Of a stretch of 64,000 bases of DNA, positions 12,201 through 24,300 are shown one piece after another; position 1 is the stretch's first letter, and every line of letters begins with the position of its first letter. The position numbers were made by a program, and so were the translations under genes. Origin of the DNA: Mesodorylaimus sp. YZB2_4 (Eukaryota > Nematoda > Enoplea > Dorylaimida > Dorylaimidae); the NCBI GenBank assembly GCA_030248295.1, contig JASANH010000793.1:124001-188000 (forward strand), read 5' to 3'. The notes beneath the pieces were generated by a model. That model was not told the origin of the DNA, ran no database searches, and saw only the letters and a list, made by a program, of their open reading frames with translations.

Positions 12201-14286
12201 TGGTGGCATGATAACTGATAAGGTATCGTCTAGTGAACTTGGCTCTGAGTCGTTCGAAGCTACTAGTTCCGATTCGATAGATGTTTCATAAGTCGTAGTG
12301 ACACTCGGCGTTGATTGGCTGTTGAACGAGGCGCCCGTTCCTGATTGGCTGGATAGTTTGCTAGGCTGACTCATGGTCGCTGATTGGCTGGGCTGATCAC
12401 TGGATTCTGCTTGAAACGCGGGTGTTGTTCGGTCATTGCTCTGCGGCGTCTCTGTTTGCAACATTTCTGGCGGCTGTTGGTCAGTGGTCGTTCTTTGCTC
12501 GACTGGCTGGGTGGGTGGTAAAGTGCTGGTGGTTGTGGTCCACACTGGTTCACTTCCTGGAGCATAGATGACCACAGAATTGTTCGGCAGCTTAGTTGAT
12601 TCCGTGTAATTCCATCCAGGAACTGCTGGTAGACCGCCACCGGCAGTCAACTCCGGGGAGCCAGTAATGTCAAGGGTAACGCGATCAGTTGCGCCATTTC
12701 CTTCATTCGCGGTTCTCTGGCTACCAATCTTGGAGACGGGCTTGGAGGTCGCGTTGGACACATCAAGGACATTAACCCATTTGCGCAGAACATTCGTAGC
12801 ATTTGGTGGTGATGGTAGAATGAATTCTTCTTCGCCCAGTTTTCCATAATCCTCATAATCAATGTACTCATAGACAACTTCCTGCTCAGTTGCATTCAGT
12901 GAGCTGACATTTAATGGTGGCTGACTTGGGAAATGCAGTTTGGTCACTGACGTGTCAGCTTGTTCAACACGCGACGACACAGGCGAACCCAAACTTAGCA
13001 GTAAACTGGAGTTGGCATTGGTAATATTTTCAGCTGGTGCATTCGTCGTAGCCTGACTTTCAATTTGTTCGCCTAATTGCAGATGGTCCAAAATGGCTAT
13101 TTGAACGGCTTGCAGGTTGGCTGCTGCTTGGAGATAGGCCGCAGTCGTGCTGCCTCGGTCTGATCTCGTTGGGAACACAAATTCTGGTTTAGGAAAGTCA
13201 GTTGATGACAAAACGGTTTGCAATTTCGATTTTTGTCTTAATAAGGCGTCAATCGAAGCTGGTGTCGGCAATTCTATCTCGGGCTCTTCTGCTTGAGAAT
13301 TGAATAAAGAAATGGTACCTTTCGTGGTTTGTTCTTCATCGATTTGTGGTTCTGGTGTCAATAAGCCGTCATTATTCAATGGACTTTCCAAGGATGGTAT
13401 TGTTCCCACATTGCTTTGTTCCTCCACTTGTTCGTATTCCAAAGTCAAAGTAGTCTCTTTCAAATTAGTCGCACTTGGTCGGGGGGTTGAAATGGCTGGT
13501 GCCGATGACTGCCATTTTAGTCCCAATTCTTGCAACTGTTTCTCATTAGCCAATCCAACCAAAGGTCGAAATGCACTTTTGGCCGTCACAGTTTCGGCAT
13601 TTCTCAGAGCAGCTATGTTCAGTGGTGTGGTGCTATTGTAGACTCGAGTATTGGAGACACCGAGTGTTTCTTCGACCAATGGCTGCGAGATGGGTCCATT
13701 CATTGGATGACCTCGTTGCTCTTGTTCTTTTTCGAAAGGGGTTGGCTTTCTTGATTTACCATCCGTAGTTGTTGATTTTGTTGAATTAGAATCGAGGCAA
13801 TATTTTGGTGCACATTGTTGTACTTGGTACAATGGAGGGCACGCTTCCATCAGCAAAACACCACTCTTCGCCGCCAGTTCGGGAAACGCTGGTTTTTTAA
13901 CATCTCTATTCCGAACACGCATAGCAAATACGCAAGTGCCCAAACAGTCACCCCATTGACTCCAAGTGCTCACTTGACATTCTGCAAGGGAAACAGAAAT
14001 TAGGGTGGGAGGGACGACAGAAAAGTACCAATGTTTTGGAACTGCACAGAAATCGACACTAGTGTTTGACAGTTCAACTCACTGTGTTATCTACGCACGG
14101 AGGCCTGTCACAAGACCTGGCACATACACACTCTAGCCGCAAGCTTCTCTAACAGGACCACCCAGAAACCTACAGTACCAGGCCGCCCACACCCCGCCAT
14201 TATTCAGCCCTACCTGATGCATGACTAAGCCACACAATCGTTGCAAAAATTGCAATCAAATAGGCGATCTGCGAATGACGAACCAT
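9246..14286 (-). CDS. Secreted TSP1 - Ser/Thr mucin - Kunitz-like protein, 5 exons
   Basis: Predicted 1335-residue extracellular protein. Exons on the minus strand: 14286-14214, 13981-10337, 9859-9807, 9754-9707, 9434-9246; all phases join. Exon 1 encodes a signal peptide (MVRHSQIAYLIAIFATIVWL). It continues into a thrombospondin-1-like module (CQVSTWSQWGDC ... CPPLYQVQQC ... CLD), then about 1100 residues rich in Ser/Thr/Pro with NxS/T sites, increasingly poly-Ser, typical of an O-glycosylated stalk. Three short exons form a Kunitz-like domain with spacing C-8-C-20-C-7-C-16-C-3-C, longer than the usual 8-15-7-12-3. The P1-like position is Pro (CPNGR), so canonical trypsin inhibition is unlikely. 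The architecture recalls papilin-like matrix proteins but with a mucin core; the precise function is unknown. Confidence 0.85.
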
Positions 14287-15274
14287 GTCGATAGTGTAAA
14301 GCAATCAATCAATAATCTAATCAATCGGGAATCACGCACGATCAGCACCTTTTCATGATCGATTGAACAACGACCCGAATAATTGATCAGAAAACACCTA
14401 AAACCAAAATCGACTGAGAGTGAAAAGCAAGAGTGTAGCGATATAAAACTAAGTCGGCCAGAACTGTAAAAATGTGGAGTATTTAGTTGGTAACAGAAAA
14501 ATGTACTCGACCGCTACAAGCACACGTTGGACAAGTGTTTTGAGCGGACTCGATTTCGTCATTGAAGTGGACTGGTGGTACTCGAATGGGAAGTTTATGG
14601 GAATGAGAGTGTGCCTAGCAAGCATGACTCGAATGACACCATTGACGTAGTTCTACTTTTCTTTAGTTCGAAGGCACGAAACGGGAAGGTGAACAGCGTG
14701 GCTGACACACATACGCACAATGTCGTTCACGGCGGCCATCATGCTCGTCCTTCTATCTTCGAATGAATGTCAGTGAAAACGAGGCCATTTTCAATTTCCT
14801 TTCTCCTTACTCTGCACGAGAAGAATTTGACTAGTGTCAAAAAAGATTGGGGTCAAATTACTATTTCTCTGATATAACAGAATGAATGATATTGGCATAT
14901 AACGCGGGATCCTCTTCCCATTCGCCCCATCAGTTTTCACTTGCTCGTCGTATTTACATAGATTGGGCGTTATGACCTATTTTTTACACTTCTAACGCGA
15001 CCTGATATTACAAGAAAATTGATTTTCTAGATTATGTGTGACACTGTCGAGAAAGTAAGGCAAAAAATAGCAATGACGAGTAGAAAGAAACGACTGGATT
15101 ATGAAAGCTCAAGGAGTCTGCAGTGTGCTAGGGACGCTGAAATCATCGCGAATGCTTCGCCCCTTTTTTAAAAACTGGTCAACTACAAAGGGAGCAGGTT
15201 ACATTCAGTAGGTTTATAGCCCCTCGAATAGTTTATCCTATGATCATTTAGTTTTATAATTTGCACTCATATAG

Positions 15275-15318
15275 CTTACCCCCTGATCGTGTGGGGTACC
15301 ACACGATCAGGGGGTAAG
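15275..15318. repeat. Perfect inverted repeat, 20-bp arms, 4-nt loop
   Basis: Left arm CTTACCCCCTGATCGTGTGG (15275-15294), loop GGTA, and right arm CCACACGATCAGGGGGTAAG (15299-15318) are exactly complementary. It lies in gene-free DNA. A 20-bp arm without mismatch is far beyond chance and suggests a recent palindrome or a structured site. Function unknown. Confidence 0.9.
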
Positions 15319-15529
15319 ATGTTTTGTATCGTACATGTGGTATAGTTAGACCATTCCTGAAGCCTTTTCAACGAAAAATATATCCTGCATGAAGCGGGAA
15401 ATTCAAAACTTCGCGTTGTACGAGACCTGAAATAGTGTGCCTATAGTCCACTAAATAAACATCATGTCATGCTGCTCTTGATTGAGAAGGGGTAAAAAAG
15501 TTGAAACTATGCTCCTTGAGTAATTACTG

Positions 15530-15605
15530 TAATAGGCGTGTTTGGCCGGTGGGAAGGTTGTGTATTTGGTTGCCTCGACTGGCTGCCTTATACATGGAGC
15601 AGTGT
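15530..15605 (-). repeat. Dispersed repeat copy (inverted relative to about 1045-1125)
   Basis: The complement of this segment shares the blocks GGCAGCCA, ACACAACCTT and CCAAACAC in order with intron 1 of the guanylate cyclase gene. It is diverged, and copy ends are unclear. Confidence 0.55.
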
Positions 15606-16217
15606 ATTGGCTTATTGGCAGAAACGCGGTTCCTTCTCTAATGTACGGCCGTTCAGCCTGTTGCAGCACAGTACATACAGCAACGGGGTCCGTGCCTATT
15701 TGAAAAATTTAGTAGTGTTTCTAGAAAAACTTCAGCGGCTAACTATACCGCAAGTTTTATTTGTATGTTGCTTCGCACTTTTTAAAAAAAAATTCACTTT
15801 TTTAAGAAATCGCTAGGATATCATTTGAGCATTTTAAGCACACTGCATTCAAATCATGTATTGTGCCCAGGAAAGGTCGTTTCGAGACTCACACACATTG
15901 TGCACTTTATCCTGATTTTCTCTCTTGGTTTTCCCGACATGCCTGTTTGCGGACGTCAAGCCATGAGATGCGTCTGGAGCGCCTCTTTGCGCCATTTAGC
16001 AGACAGCGCTTCGATTTGGCATTAAAAATGCAGTCAAAATGTCGCAATCGTGAACTTTTTGTGAAGAATCCTGTTTGCAGAACAATGAGCGCTGAACTGG
16101 AGCAGTAAATCTTTTTGTATGATGAACAATCGTATTTACAATATTCTCGGAAACATGGCGGCCAACATTGTATTTGCTATAGAAGTGATTGCTTCGAAGC
16201 TACCACGCGTAGCTTGG

Positions 16218-16302
16218 GCCAGGATGGCCGAGCTGGTCAAGGCGTTGGAGACTGAGAGATCCAATGGAGTTACCCGCGGGGGTTCAAATCCCTCTCCTGG
16301 CG
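16218..16302 (+). tRNA. Type-II tRNA (Ser/Leu-like) with enlarged anticodon loop
   Basis: The 7-bp acceptor stem GCCAGGA/TCCTGGC is perfect. The A box TGGCCGAGCTGG, B box GGTTCAAATCC, five-bp T stem and a long variable arm are present, and TTTT follows at 16308 as a Pol III terminator. The anticodon stem TTGGA/TCCAA closes a 10-nt loop GACTGAGAGA instead of 7, so the anticodon is ambiguous (UGA for Ser or GAG for Leu). It may be a slightly damaged copy. Confidence 0.75.
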
Positions 16303-18380
16303 TCCACTTTTCCTACACTTGTGCCGTTACATACGCTTTTCAAGAGAAGAGTCTTCCACCTGCATTAGCGAACCAGGGTCCCTTTGCACGAAAACGGGTC
16401 CACGTCAACTTACGAAGGACTTGCCACAAAGATGGGCATTCCCGTAAGCTCCTTGACGCAACGGATCTCTATCCACTATTGTCCCATCTATTCGACTTAA
16501 AGACCGCCCTACGATGCTGGTGTTAAACGCAATCAGTGTTGCAAAGCGCAGGGCAATTGCCCCAGATCTGGGGCAATTTTAAGCTGTCAGGGCAGGTTTT
16601 AGGGAAATGACCTTTCTAGTGCAATCTGAGATTTTGGCACTTTGTCTTAGCTCTCTCGACAATACCACTGCTCCATAGGGTGTTTTCCTTGATGGGAAGC
16701 TGGGTGGAGATGTCGAAGAAGCATTGGAAGTTGTTGGCGCCTTTGGAAAGTGATATGGTATTCAAATACGCAATCATGGCTTGGTTGGAATAATGTTGAC
16801 AGGCATTTTTTAAAAGGGCCTTCTTTGCATTTTATTCTGAAAGTTGGGTTTAGGGCAATTTTAGGGCAATCTGAACCTGCATCTGGGGCATTATTGTGTT
16901 GCACACCTGGTAACGTTGAACGCAATTCACAGTATTTCCTAAAAAATCCTCCCCTCTGGTTATTCTCCTCCAGCCTAGACCTCGATTGAACTTTATTCTC
17001 CCCCTCTAGAAATCCTCCCACGTGGACGAATTTGAATTACCGCACAGTATCATCGGGTGAGGAAAATGTGAAGGACATGAGTGTTAGCTTGATAGAAAAT
17101 GTTTTCATTGAAGAGTCAGATGAAAGACGAGGTTGAAGACCGGAGATATCGTGCATATTGATTGAATTCAGTTATGAGCAGCGTGAACACGGCTATAGGA
17201 GTATTGAAATAAACAAAGTTAGCGGTACTTGTTTGGAACCTTCAGACTGTCTATCTTTCTATAATGGCATTTGGAAATCCTAGCCCGTCTGGGACCCATT
17301 TTGAAAAAATTTCTTCTCCGGGGAGAATTTCGAGGAAATACGGTAATGCCTAGCAAAGGAGAATAAGTCGCTATGCAGTTGTGGTCCCGATCAATACTTT
17401 AATGTTTTATAATGCGGCAATTTTTACGTTTCCACGTCTTATTCATTTAAATTTCGAAGATTTCAGTCATTATACTTTGACGCCCCCGGCCATCTCTCTA
17501 GTTCCGAAATGGCGAAATTCTTGTTTTATAATCAAATCAAAATTTTTTACTTCCTGTCTTTTCTCAATAATCACATCACATCATGTCATGTCATGCCTTA
17601 CCCATACAGCACACTCGAGGGCTAAGGATCACATTGTAATCAGCTGTACATAAAATGCGGGTTATGTTTATATTTTATGCCTGCTTGGGTCACTCATTCG
17701 ACTTTCGAGCCCCATAATTTTGAGCCCCCATTTTTGAGAAACAACTTCCGATTACTGGTTGCTGTCTCTGTATTTATTTCTACGAACGGAAACTAATAGA
17801 AACTTCAGAATTCTGCCCTGGGTCTGTGTATGGTCAGGATCAACAGGCGCGGTAGCTGCCTGTTTAGCCCAGCCACACAGACTCGCAATGTTAAGCGGGC
17901 AACTTTGCTCGTCTATAACTCGACAATAAACCAACAAAAATGCACAAAATTTTAGGAGTGAGCTATGTTTGCCATTGCCAATGATCATGCAAAATTTCAT
18001 TCAAAACGGTTCTGCCATTCTCGAAATCCAAAATGCACGTTTTGCTGTTCCAGGGGGGACGACGGAAGACGACGACGACGAAGTACTGAAATCACGTCTA
18101 CAGCAATAACCACTGAAGCTACAGACAAAAGAGTTGGTTTTTCTGAAAGCTCTCATAGCGCGAATTATTCTTTTGGGGGTGTGATTTTTAGATTCGAGCT
18201 AATCAATTTTTTTATGCTGGTTTTTAGCACAAATACCACAAGCAGGTGAAGTATTTTTGTTAGCCGTGCGGCGCATACGCGCTGTTTTATGAGTTATTAG
18301 CCGTTGTTAGCTGTTTTATGGATTAGAGCCTATCACACTAGACATTTACAATGGAAATTAGACGCGAAAAAGTATTGGTA
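16303..18380. other. Intergenic, no gene recognised
   Basis: Several short ORFs on both strands lack domains, signal peptides followed by donors, or conserved motifs. An acceptor-like TGCTGTTCCAG at about 18050 precedes a short open stretch (TTEDDDDEVLKSRLQQ, then stop), but no partner exon was found. Confidence 0.4.
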
Positions 18381-19146
18381 TTTCCAAAAAAAGTCCGTTA
18401 TCGACAACAAACGGTTAGCCCAGCCACCGTACTCTGACCAAAGGGAAGGCGAGACTAGGTTGGCTGGGCTCCCTCGGCGACGCATGCTTGCGAGTACGTT
18501 TCTGTGAGTGATATAGTATCTAATGCATCACGGAATGGCTGCTTCCGTACTAATTTCGACGATGCTAGCTTTACTTTTGATGGTGTGTAGTGCGTATCCA
18601 CCAAATAAAGTATGTCGTGGTCAGGGCGCAGGATCAACTCATCACAGTGGCGGGCTTGCAGAGCCAGAGGCCAATGTCGTTGTAAAGCGGCATTGTACAT
18701 GCAGATATGGCATAACTTTTATGTTGAGCATGCGGGTGATAGTTATGCGAGCTGGAAAGGTGAAATACCCTGGTTCCTGGAGAGGTAAAGTAGCCGCGTA
18801 TCGATGAGTCATCATGTGCACAGGCTTGCGATTAAATAGCTCGTTGTTGAACAAAGCATTGTCGATTAGGGTAGGTGCTGTACTAACAGCTATGTATATC
18901 AGGTACTCTTGCGGAAGTGCCCTTTTTCGCTTGTACCAACCAATCACCCAGTGCTTGCGGCATGTTGCTTCAATGCAGGAGTAGGCAAGAACTTTTTTCC
19001 AAGACATACAGTACGAGGCATACTTGATCACCACAACCTACAATTGTCGCCGAGGGAGCCCAGCCAACCTAGTCTCGCCTTCCATTTGGTCAGAGTACGG
19101 TGGCTGGGCTAACCGTTTGTTGTCGATAACGGACTTTTTTTGGAAA
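18381..19146. mobile_element. 766-bp element with 101-bp terminal inverted repeats
   Basis: 18381-18481 and 19046-19146 are inverted copies that differ at one position in 101 (AAAGGGAAGG against AAATGGAAGG). Outer ends begin TTTCCAAAAAAAGTCCG. The 564-bp interior has no transposase; an ORF at 18541-18807 starts with a hydrophobic leader but has no family. No target duplication is clear (flanks ATTGGTA and TCTATGA). The near-identity of the arms implies a recent non-autonomous TIR transposon or foldback element. Confidence 0.8.
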
Positions 19147-19299
19147 TCTATGAATTAATATCAGTGACATATTGCACTTTGGCACTCGTCGAGCTGCTTC
19201 GAGTGGAGATTCTCAGTTGTCAAAGACTACAGGTTCAGAGCATCCACCATTGTCTAAGGGAGTCGGTGTCTGGTGCTGGGCCCTCACGAAGAGGTACCC

Positions 19300-20583
19300 C
19301 TAGAGGAGACACGCAGAGGGGCGCCGTGTGCCTGTGCCGCACAGCATGCTTAGACGGTTGACTGCTGGCCACCTAAAGCAAAGGCTCAAGTCGCCACAGC
19401 TGCCAAAAATTAAAGAAGCTTTACTCATTGCCCGCCTATTCCATAAATGGCTACCCCACCCACAGCACCAGCAGAACCATATTAGACTCGGCCACCATAT
19501 CTGAGCGGGGCCATCATAGTAGCACAAGCTGAGCAGTTCTTCGGGCTGCATGGTATGGCTCTAAACGCAGCGAAGTGTGTACGCATGTCACTCGTAGCAG
19601 TACGAAAAGGGAAAACCATAAAAGTCCTGACTAAACCATGCTGGTCAGTAGGAGAGAGAAAAATATCAATGGTCCCACCATCCGGATCAACTAGATATCT
19701 GGGAGTCCAAATCACACCTCGTGGAACCGCGGAATTGAACGTCCCAAAAGTAAGTGGCTAGAAAAGATCGTAAAAGCTCGGCTGAAACCTGAGCCAAAAG
19801 TCACGCTGATACGCTCGTTCTTGATGCCTCGAATCATATATCAATATTCAGTTAGTAGCCAGACTACTAAAGGCCAGCTAGACGTGACAGATAGAAAAAT
19901 CAGAAATGCAGTCAGAAGAATCCTCCACTTACCAAACTGCACCCATACCAGCTTCTTTCACCTGCCTATTGCACAAGCAGGCCTTGCTATTCCGAATCTT
20001 GTGCACACAGTGGCTCTTCGGAAAATCCAATACATAAACCGTATGATTGCTTCTAGCTCGTCTGCAACGCAGGCTGCTATGACACATGAGTACTGGGCGA
20101 AGACGAAAGACAGAGTCTTAAAATGGGTAGGAAGAGATGTCTGCCCGTTAGGAAAACAAAGTGCAAGAACTTAAAAAGGCCCTGACTAATTAACTCCTGT
20201 CTGCTATGGCAAAGTCGCAACAAGGGCAAGGTTATTCGCCGATCGCTAAAACCCCAATAAATAACAGCTGGCTGCGCGGGAAAAACATGGTAGTGACATC
20301 AGAGGAATACATCAGGCGAGAGATTGAAACCAGACCTTGTCATAAAACAGGGAACAAGCGTGTGTATCGTTGACGTGCAGATTCCATATGAAGATGACAA
20401 AAATAACATCACAGCCAGCTACAACTATAAGAAAGCAAAATATAGCCCTCTGATTGAAGTTCTAAAAGAGAAATATAAGACTCAGGACGTAGAGGGTGCT
20501 CCAGTTATCATCGGAGCTAGAGGCACTTGGTACGCCAGACAAGATGAATGGCTTAGGCGCTGGCAATTCAAAGCAAAATTTTA
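19300..20583 (+). pseudogene. Degraded R2-like non-LTR retrotransposon (RT thumb and endonuclease)
   Basis: Shifted frames together encode the C-terminal half of an R2-type protein. 19530-19760 has the post-RT segment (GMALNAAKC, RYLGVQITPRGT). 19760-20160 continues with SFLMPRIIYQYSV, IRNAVRRILHLPN, FFHLPIAQAGLAIPNL. 20320-20583 has a restriction-like endonuclease core with KPDLVI ... VDVQIP, then a Trp/Arg-rich end. Stops and frameshifts separate these parts and the catalytic RT motif is missing, so the copy is 5'-truncated and dead. RLE-type elements normally insert at specific sites; this location does not look like rDNA. Confidence 0.8.
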
Positions 20584-21378
20584 ACGGAAGTTATGCGTTG
20601 GAACCTTGAAAGGTACGATTCGGATTTGGAAGTTGTTCTTGGCGAGTTTGCGATTGAACAAGCGATTTTAACTGCTTGTTCAATGATATATGTTATGATA
20701 TAAGAAATATCTGGTTTACACTTAACCAATAAGTGAAATAAGGAAAAAAAAGAAGGAGGATGCTTGCGCTGGAACTGGCACAAATCCTCGCTTGCATAAC
20801 GTTACTCCTCACTTATTGTTAGAGTCCTTGACCGTCCTGGTATCCTAAAGCCAACTAGGGTTTACAGGATCCTTTTCAGACGTGTAGCCCAAGTACAGAC
20901 AGATGAGGACATAGTGATGTTTCTTGCTAGCGTCAAATATCGTACACTTGCTTTCATATACCTGTCATACTTCTGTGAGCCTGAAACATATCAGATGTGT
21001 GATAAATAACCAGATATCTGATATGTTTCAAGGCCCAATCTTTCCAAGCTTTTTTCAAGCTTTTCATTCGCGCACAGTAGGGCCCCTCGACAAAAGGTGC
21101 GAACAAACTGGTTCGATGACGCAAAGCAAGCGATTAATAAAAACATTTAATGCTGAAGAATGAATGAAGGCAAATGAATGAAGTCTGATACCATACTTAT
21201 ATTTACCGCTTCTTTGCTATAAGAAGTTGCCTGCGCAGGTGTGCGCAGCCATTCGTCACTTGTAGTACGGTAGCCGCTCTTGATTCTGACATCAGCGCGT
21301 TTATCATTTCTCTCGTTTTCTTTCGGGTCCGCTTTCTCTGACAAGTCTTTTCATTTTGATATTCTTCGTAGCCAGAAA
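20584..21378. other. Spacer between the R2-like fragment and TSG101
   Basis: Probably starts with the retroelement's 3' UTR. It holds a 15-bp perfect inverted repeat at 20982-21030. Just before the TSG101 ATG is a pyrimidine-rich stretch with acceptor-like TTCGTAG and CCAG. No other gene is seen. Confidence 0.45.
20982..21030. repeat. Inverted repeat, 15-bp arms, 19-nt loop
   Basis: TGAAACATATCAGAT (20982-20996) and ATCTGATATGTTTCA (21016-21030) are exactly complementary. Possibly the remnant of a MITE. No function is evident. Confidence 0.75.
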
Positions 21379-24300
21379 ATGGCGGACTCGCAGGTCCACT
21401 CGGCACTCGTTAGCACTAGTGTAAGTGGCTTATCGCTGTTATTTTTACGCGTTCTATTAAATATCACTTATTTTTAGGCTCGATACGTGGACATGGCAAA
21501 ACGCGATGTCATGGCAGCCTTGTCGCAATTTCGGGATCTGCGTCCGGGTACTGAATGGTATGGTAAGTTGGAGATGATGTTCAGTTTGTAGTGTTGGCTG
21601 GGCCCAGCTAATTTCCTGTTTGAAGCCCAATTTTTGGAATGAGTTTTTGTGGGCTGCGATTCCATACTGATAGATTCATGATTAGTGGAAATGGATCCCT
21701 GAAAAACGACCAGAAAGTTCAACCTTTGTCTTATTATACTGTTTTAGTTTTTAACGATGGTTCGAGACGTCAACTAGTAACGTTGAACGGAACGATTCCT
21801 GTGGCGTATAGAGGTAATTTCAGAATTTTTCTTGTTCTAGCTTCAAAAACTGCTTTTTCTTTTGTTCAGGCTGCACGTATAATATTCCAATTTGCACTTA
21901 TCTCTTGGAAACACACCCGTATTTCCCGCCGATTTGCTACGTCCGTCCAACATCGGACATGGTCATTCGACCTAGCGCCCATGTGGATAATAGTGGGAAG
22001 GTTTATTTACCTTACTTACATGAATGGAAACACGTATGTTCACGATTTTACTGATCACCTTTTCATTCGAAATGATAAATTTCAGCCCCAATCGGATTTG
22101 ATGGGTTTGTTTCAAGTGATGGCCATCGTCTTTGGCGAGCATTGTCCTGTCTTCTCCAGGGGTGCGGCCACGGCTGGGGCAGCCACTGGAGGAGGACAAG
22201 CCTATCCTTATAACACACCTTATCCGACTTCCAGTAAGTGGATTTTTTAAATCCCCGACAACATTTTGAGCTCTTTTTTTAGATCCTTACGGTATGCCCA
22301 TGCCTTCGGCAGGAACTCCGACAGGATCGGGCTATCCACCTTATCCGTCTGGTGCTCCCGGAAATCGATCATCGTATCCTCAGTACACACCACCCCCATC
22401 CAGCGCTTCGCCTGGTACGCCCAGCTACAGTAAGTGGACGACCCGCTTATGCAATGCTGCTGGTAACGGCATGACTATACTTTCAGATTACCCGCCCAAC
22501 CCCCCGTATACGAGCCAAACGAGTACTGGCAGTGTGGGCACCATTCAACCTGAGCACATTCGATTGAGCCTACTATCGGCCATTGAAGATAGGCTGCGCT
22601 CTAAATTGAGGGACTCGATTGGAACTGCACATGTAAGTTTCTATGACTTGGGGTCGTCAGCAACATTTAAAATTTGTTTGGCATAACTGATCGATTCGAT
22701 CGATTTTCAGGCCGAACTACAATCGATTAAGAAAACGCGCGAAGATTTAACGAGTGGCGAGACGAAACTGAAATCGATGCTGGCCACCTTAGAGCAGGAG
22801 CAGACTGGTTTGGATGCGGCTTTGATCGCGTTTGGGGAATATATCGATGGGGCCGATAAAGCTTTAGCACAGGCGGCTGAATCGGAAGAATTCAATATCG
22901 ATGATGCTATCGATACGACAGCGCCCCTTTTTCGACAGTGAGTTCAGCTATAGGAATTTTTAATTCCAGATCTAAAGTTTTGGTTTTAGGCTGTTAACGT
23001 GTTATGTGGAGGATAACGCTATTGAAGACACGATATATTATTTGGGACAGGCCCTGAAACGTGGGGGACTAGATTTGGAAACCTATTTGAAGGTAAGGGT
23101 AGGAGCGGCAAGGCTGGGTCAAGGTCTGCCATAGTGTATGTCAGGGGCTGATCTGACCCACAGCCTGGCTTCGAATTTCAGGAACTTAGACGGGTTTCTG
23201 TGAAAAATGGAGGAGGGCATTTAAAAGCCTTTTGACTCCCCCCCCCCCCCCCCCCGATCCCCTTCGCCGATGTTGACTGGGCTAGAAACAGATGGTCTGT
23301 TATACCTTATCGTTAGGCTGAGTGGTCATGCGCACTCTCATGGATCAGGTACTAAATAGAGAACGATGGGCATTGCATTCCCTCAAATGACCTATGCTTT
23401 ATGTGTGCGTACATTATTCGCGACACCCAAACTATATGAAGCATTGAAATAAGAGTCAGAAATAACAAAAGCATTTTATGATGTTTGCCACTCTACTGGT
23501 TGAGATAGTTGGGACTGAATCGACTACGTGCTGGTTAAGCTCGTCACTAACGATAAGCCTAGCCGAGCTGTAGCCGAAGTATATGCCGTAATTTCCATGA
23601 CATTACTACAGCTTTGTTTTGCGTTTTTTCGGAATCGCCCTCCTGAATGCGGATAAAAGTGGGCCGGGGCTCAAAAAAGTCACATTTTGACTTTCCCAGC
23701 TAGGACATATGCGGAAGAAAGAGTTGAGATTGAAGTCAGGAAAATAATACCCCGTGTTCAGATGTACAAACACAATATACAGTATGTAGGGGGCTCAAAA
23801 AGTTCGCGGGTGTCAAGGCAGTCTGGCAGTGATTCCATAACAGCGAGTATTATAGGCGTAGGAACCAGCATGAGATTGCTTGCGTCACTTAGTGCAAAAT
23901 TTTGGATTATTCAAAAGTCGAGAAGCTTAGAGTTATAGTAGTCTGCTAATCGAAAACGAAGAGAGCTTGAGTCCCTTTGCCGAACGGCTGGCTGGCGCTA
24001 TGCTCCCTTTGGACTGAGATATATTAAATTGCACCGATTTGACTAATGTTTAGGCTCAAGCGATTTTTCTATAAGCTTTCTTGCTAGTACAATCTGGTGG
24101 GTTGCTGTTCTAATCTTGGTGATACCATCATAAATTCATATGATACTTGGGACTTGGCACCAAAAACGCCTGTACGGATCTACAGTACAGTACTGTACTA
24201 TATAGAAGTCATAATCTAGAACGAGCGCTAGTGTTGTTGAATCCCTCAAACCTTGCGCTAGTAGATTGTCATAGCGTAGACCTGAGCGAGTTCAGTCGAA

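Larger units (their letters stand above)
14287..16217. other. Intergenic, upstream of the mucin-Kunitz gene
   Basis: A TATA-like TTTTATATCG on the minus strand near 14440 lies about 155 bases before the mucin-Kunitz ATG and could be its promoter. Otherwise there are no genes. A perfect hairpin at 15275-15318 and a dispersed-repeat copy at about 15530-15605 are listed separately. Confidence 0.45.

Noticed and set aside
18523..18807. 94-codon ORF starting with a signal-peptide-like segment
   Set aside because: It lies inside the TIR element and has no family or splice partner; probably chance.
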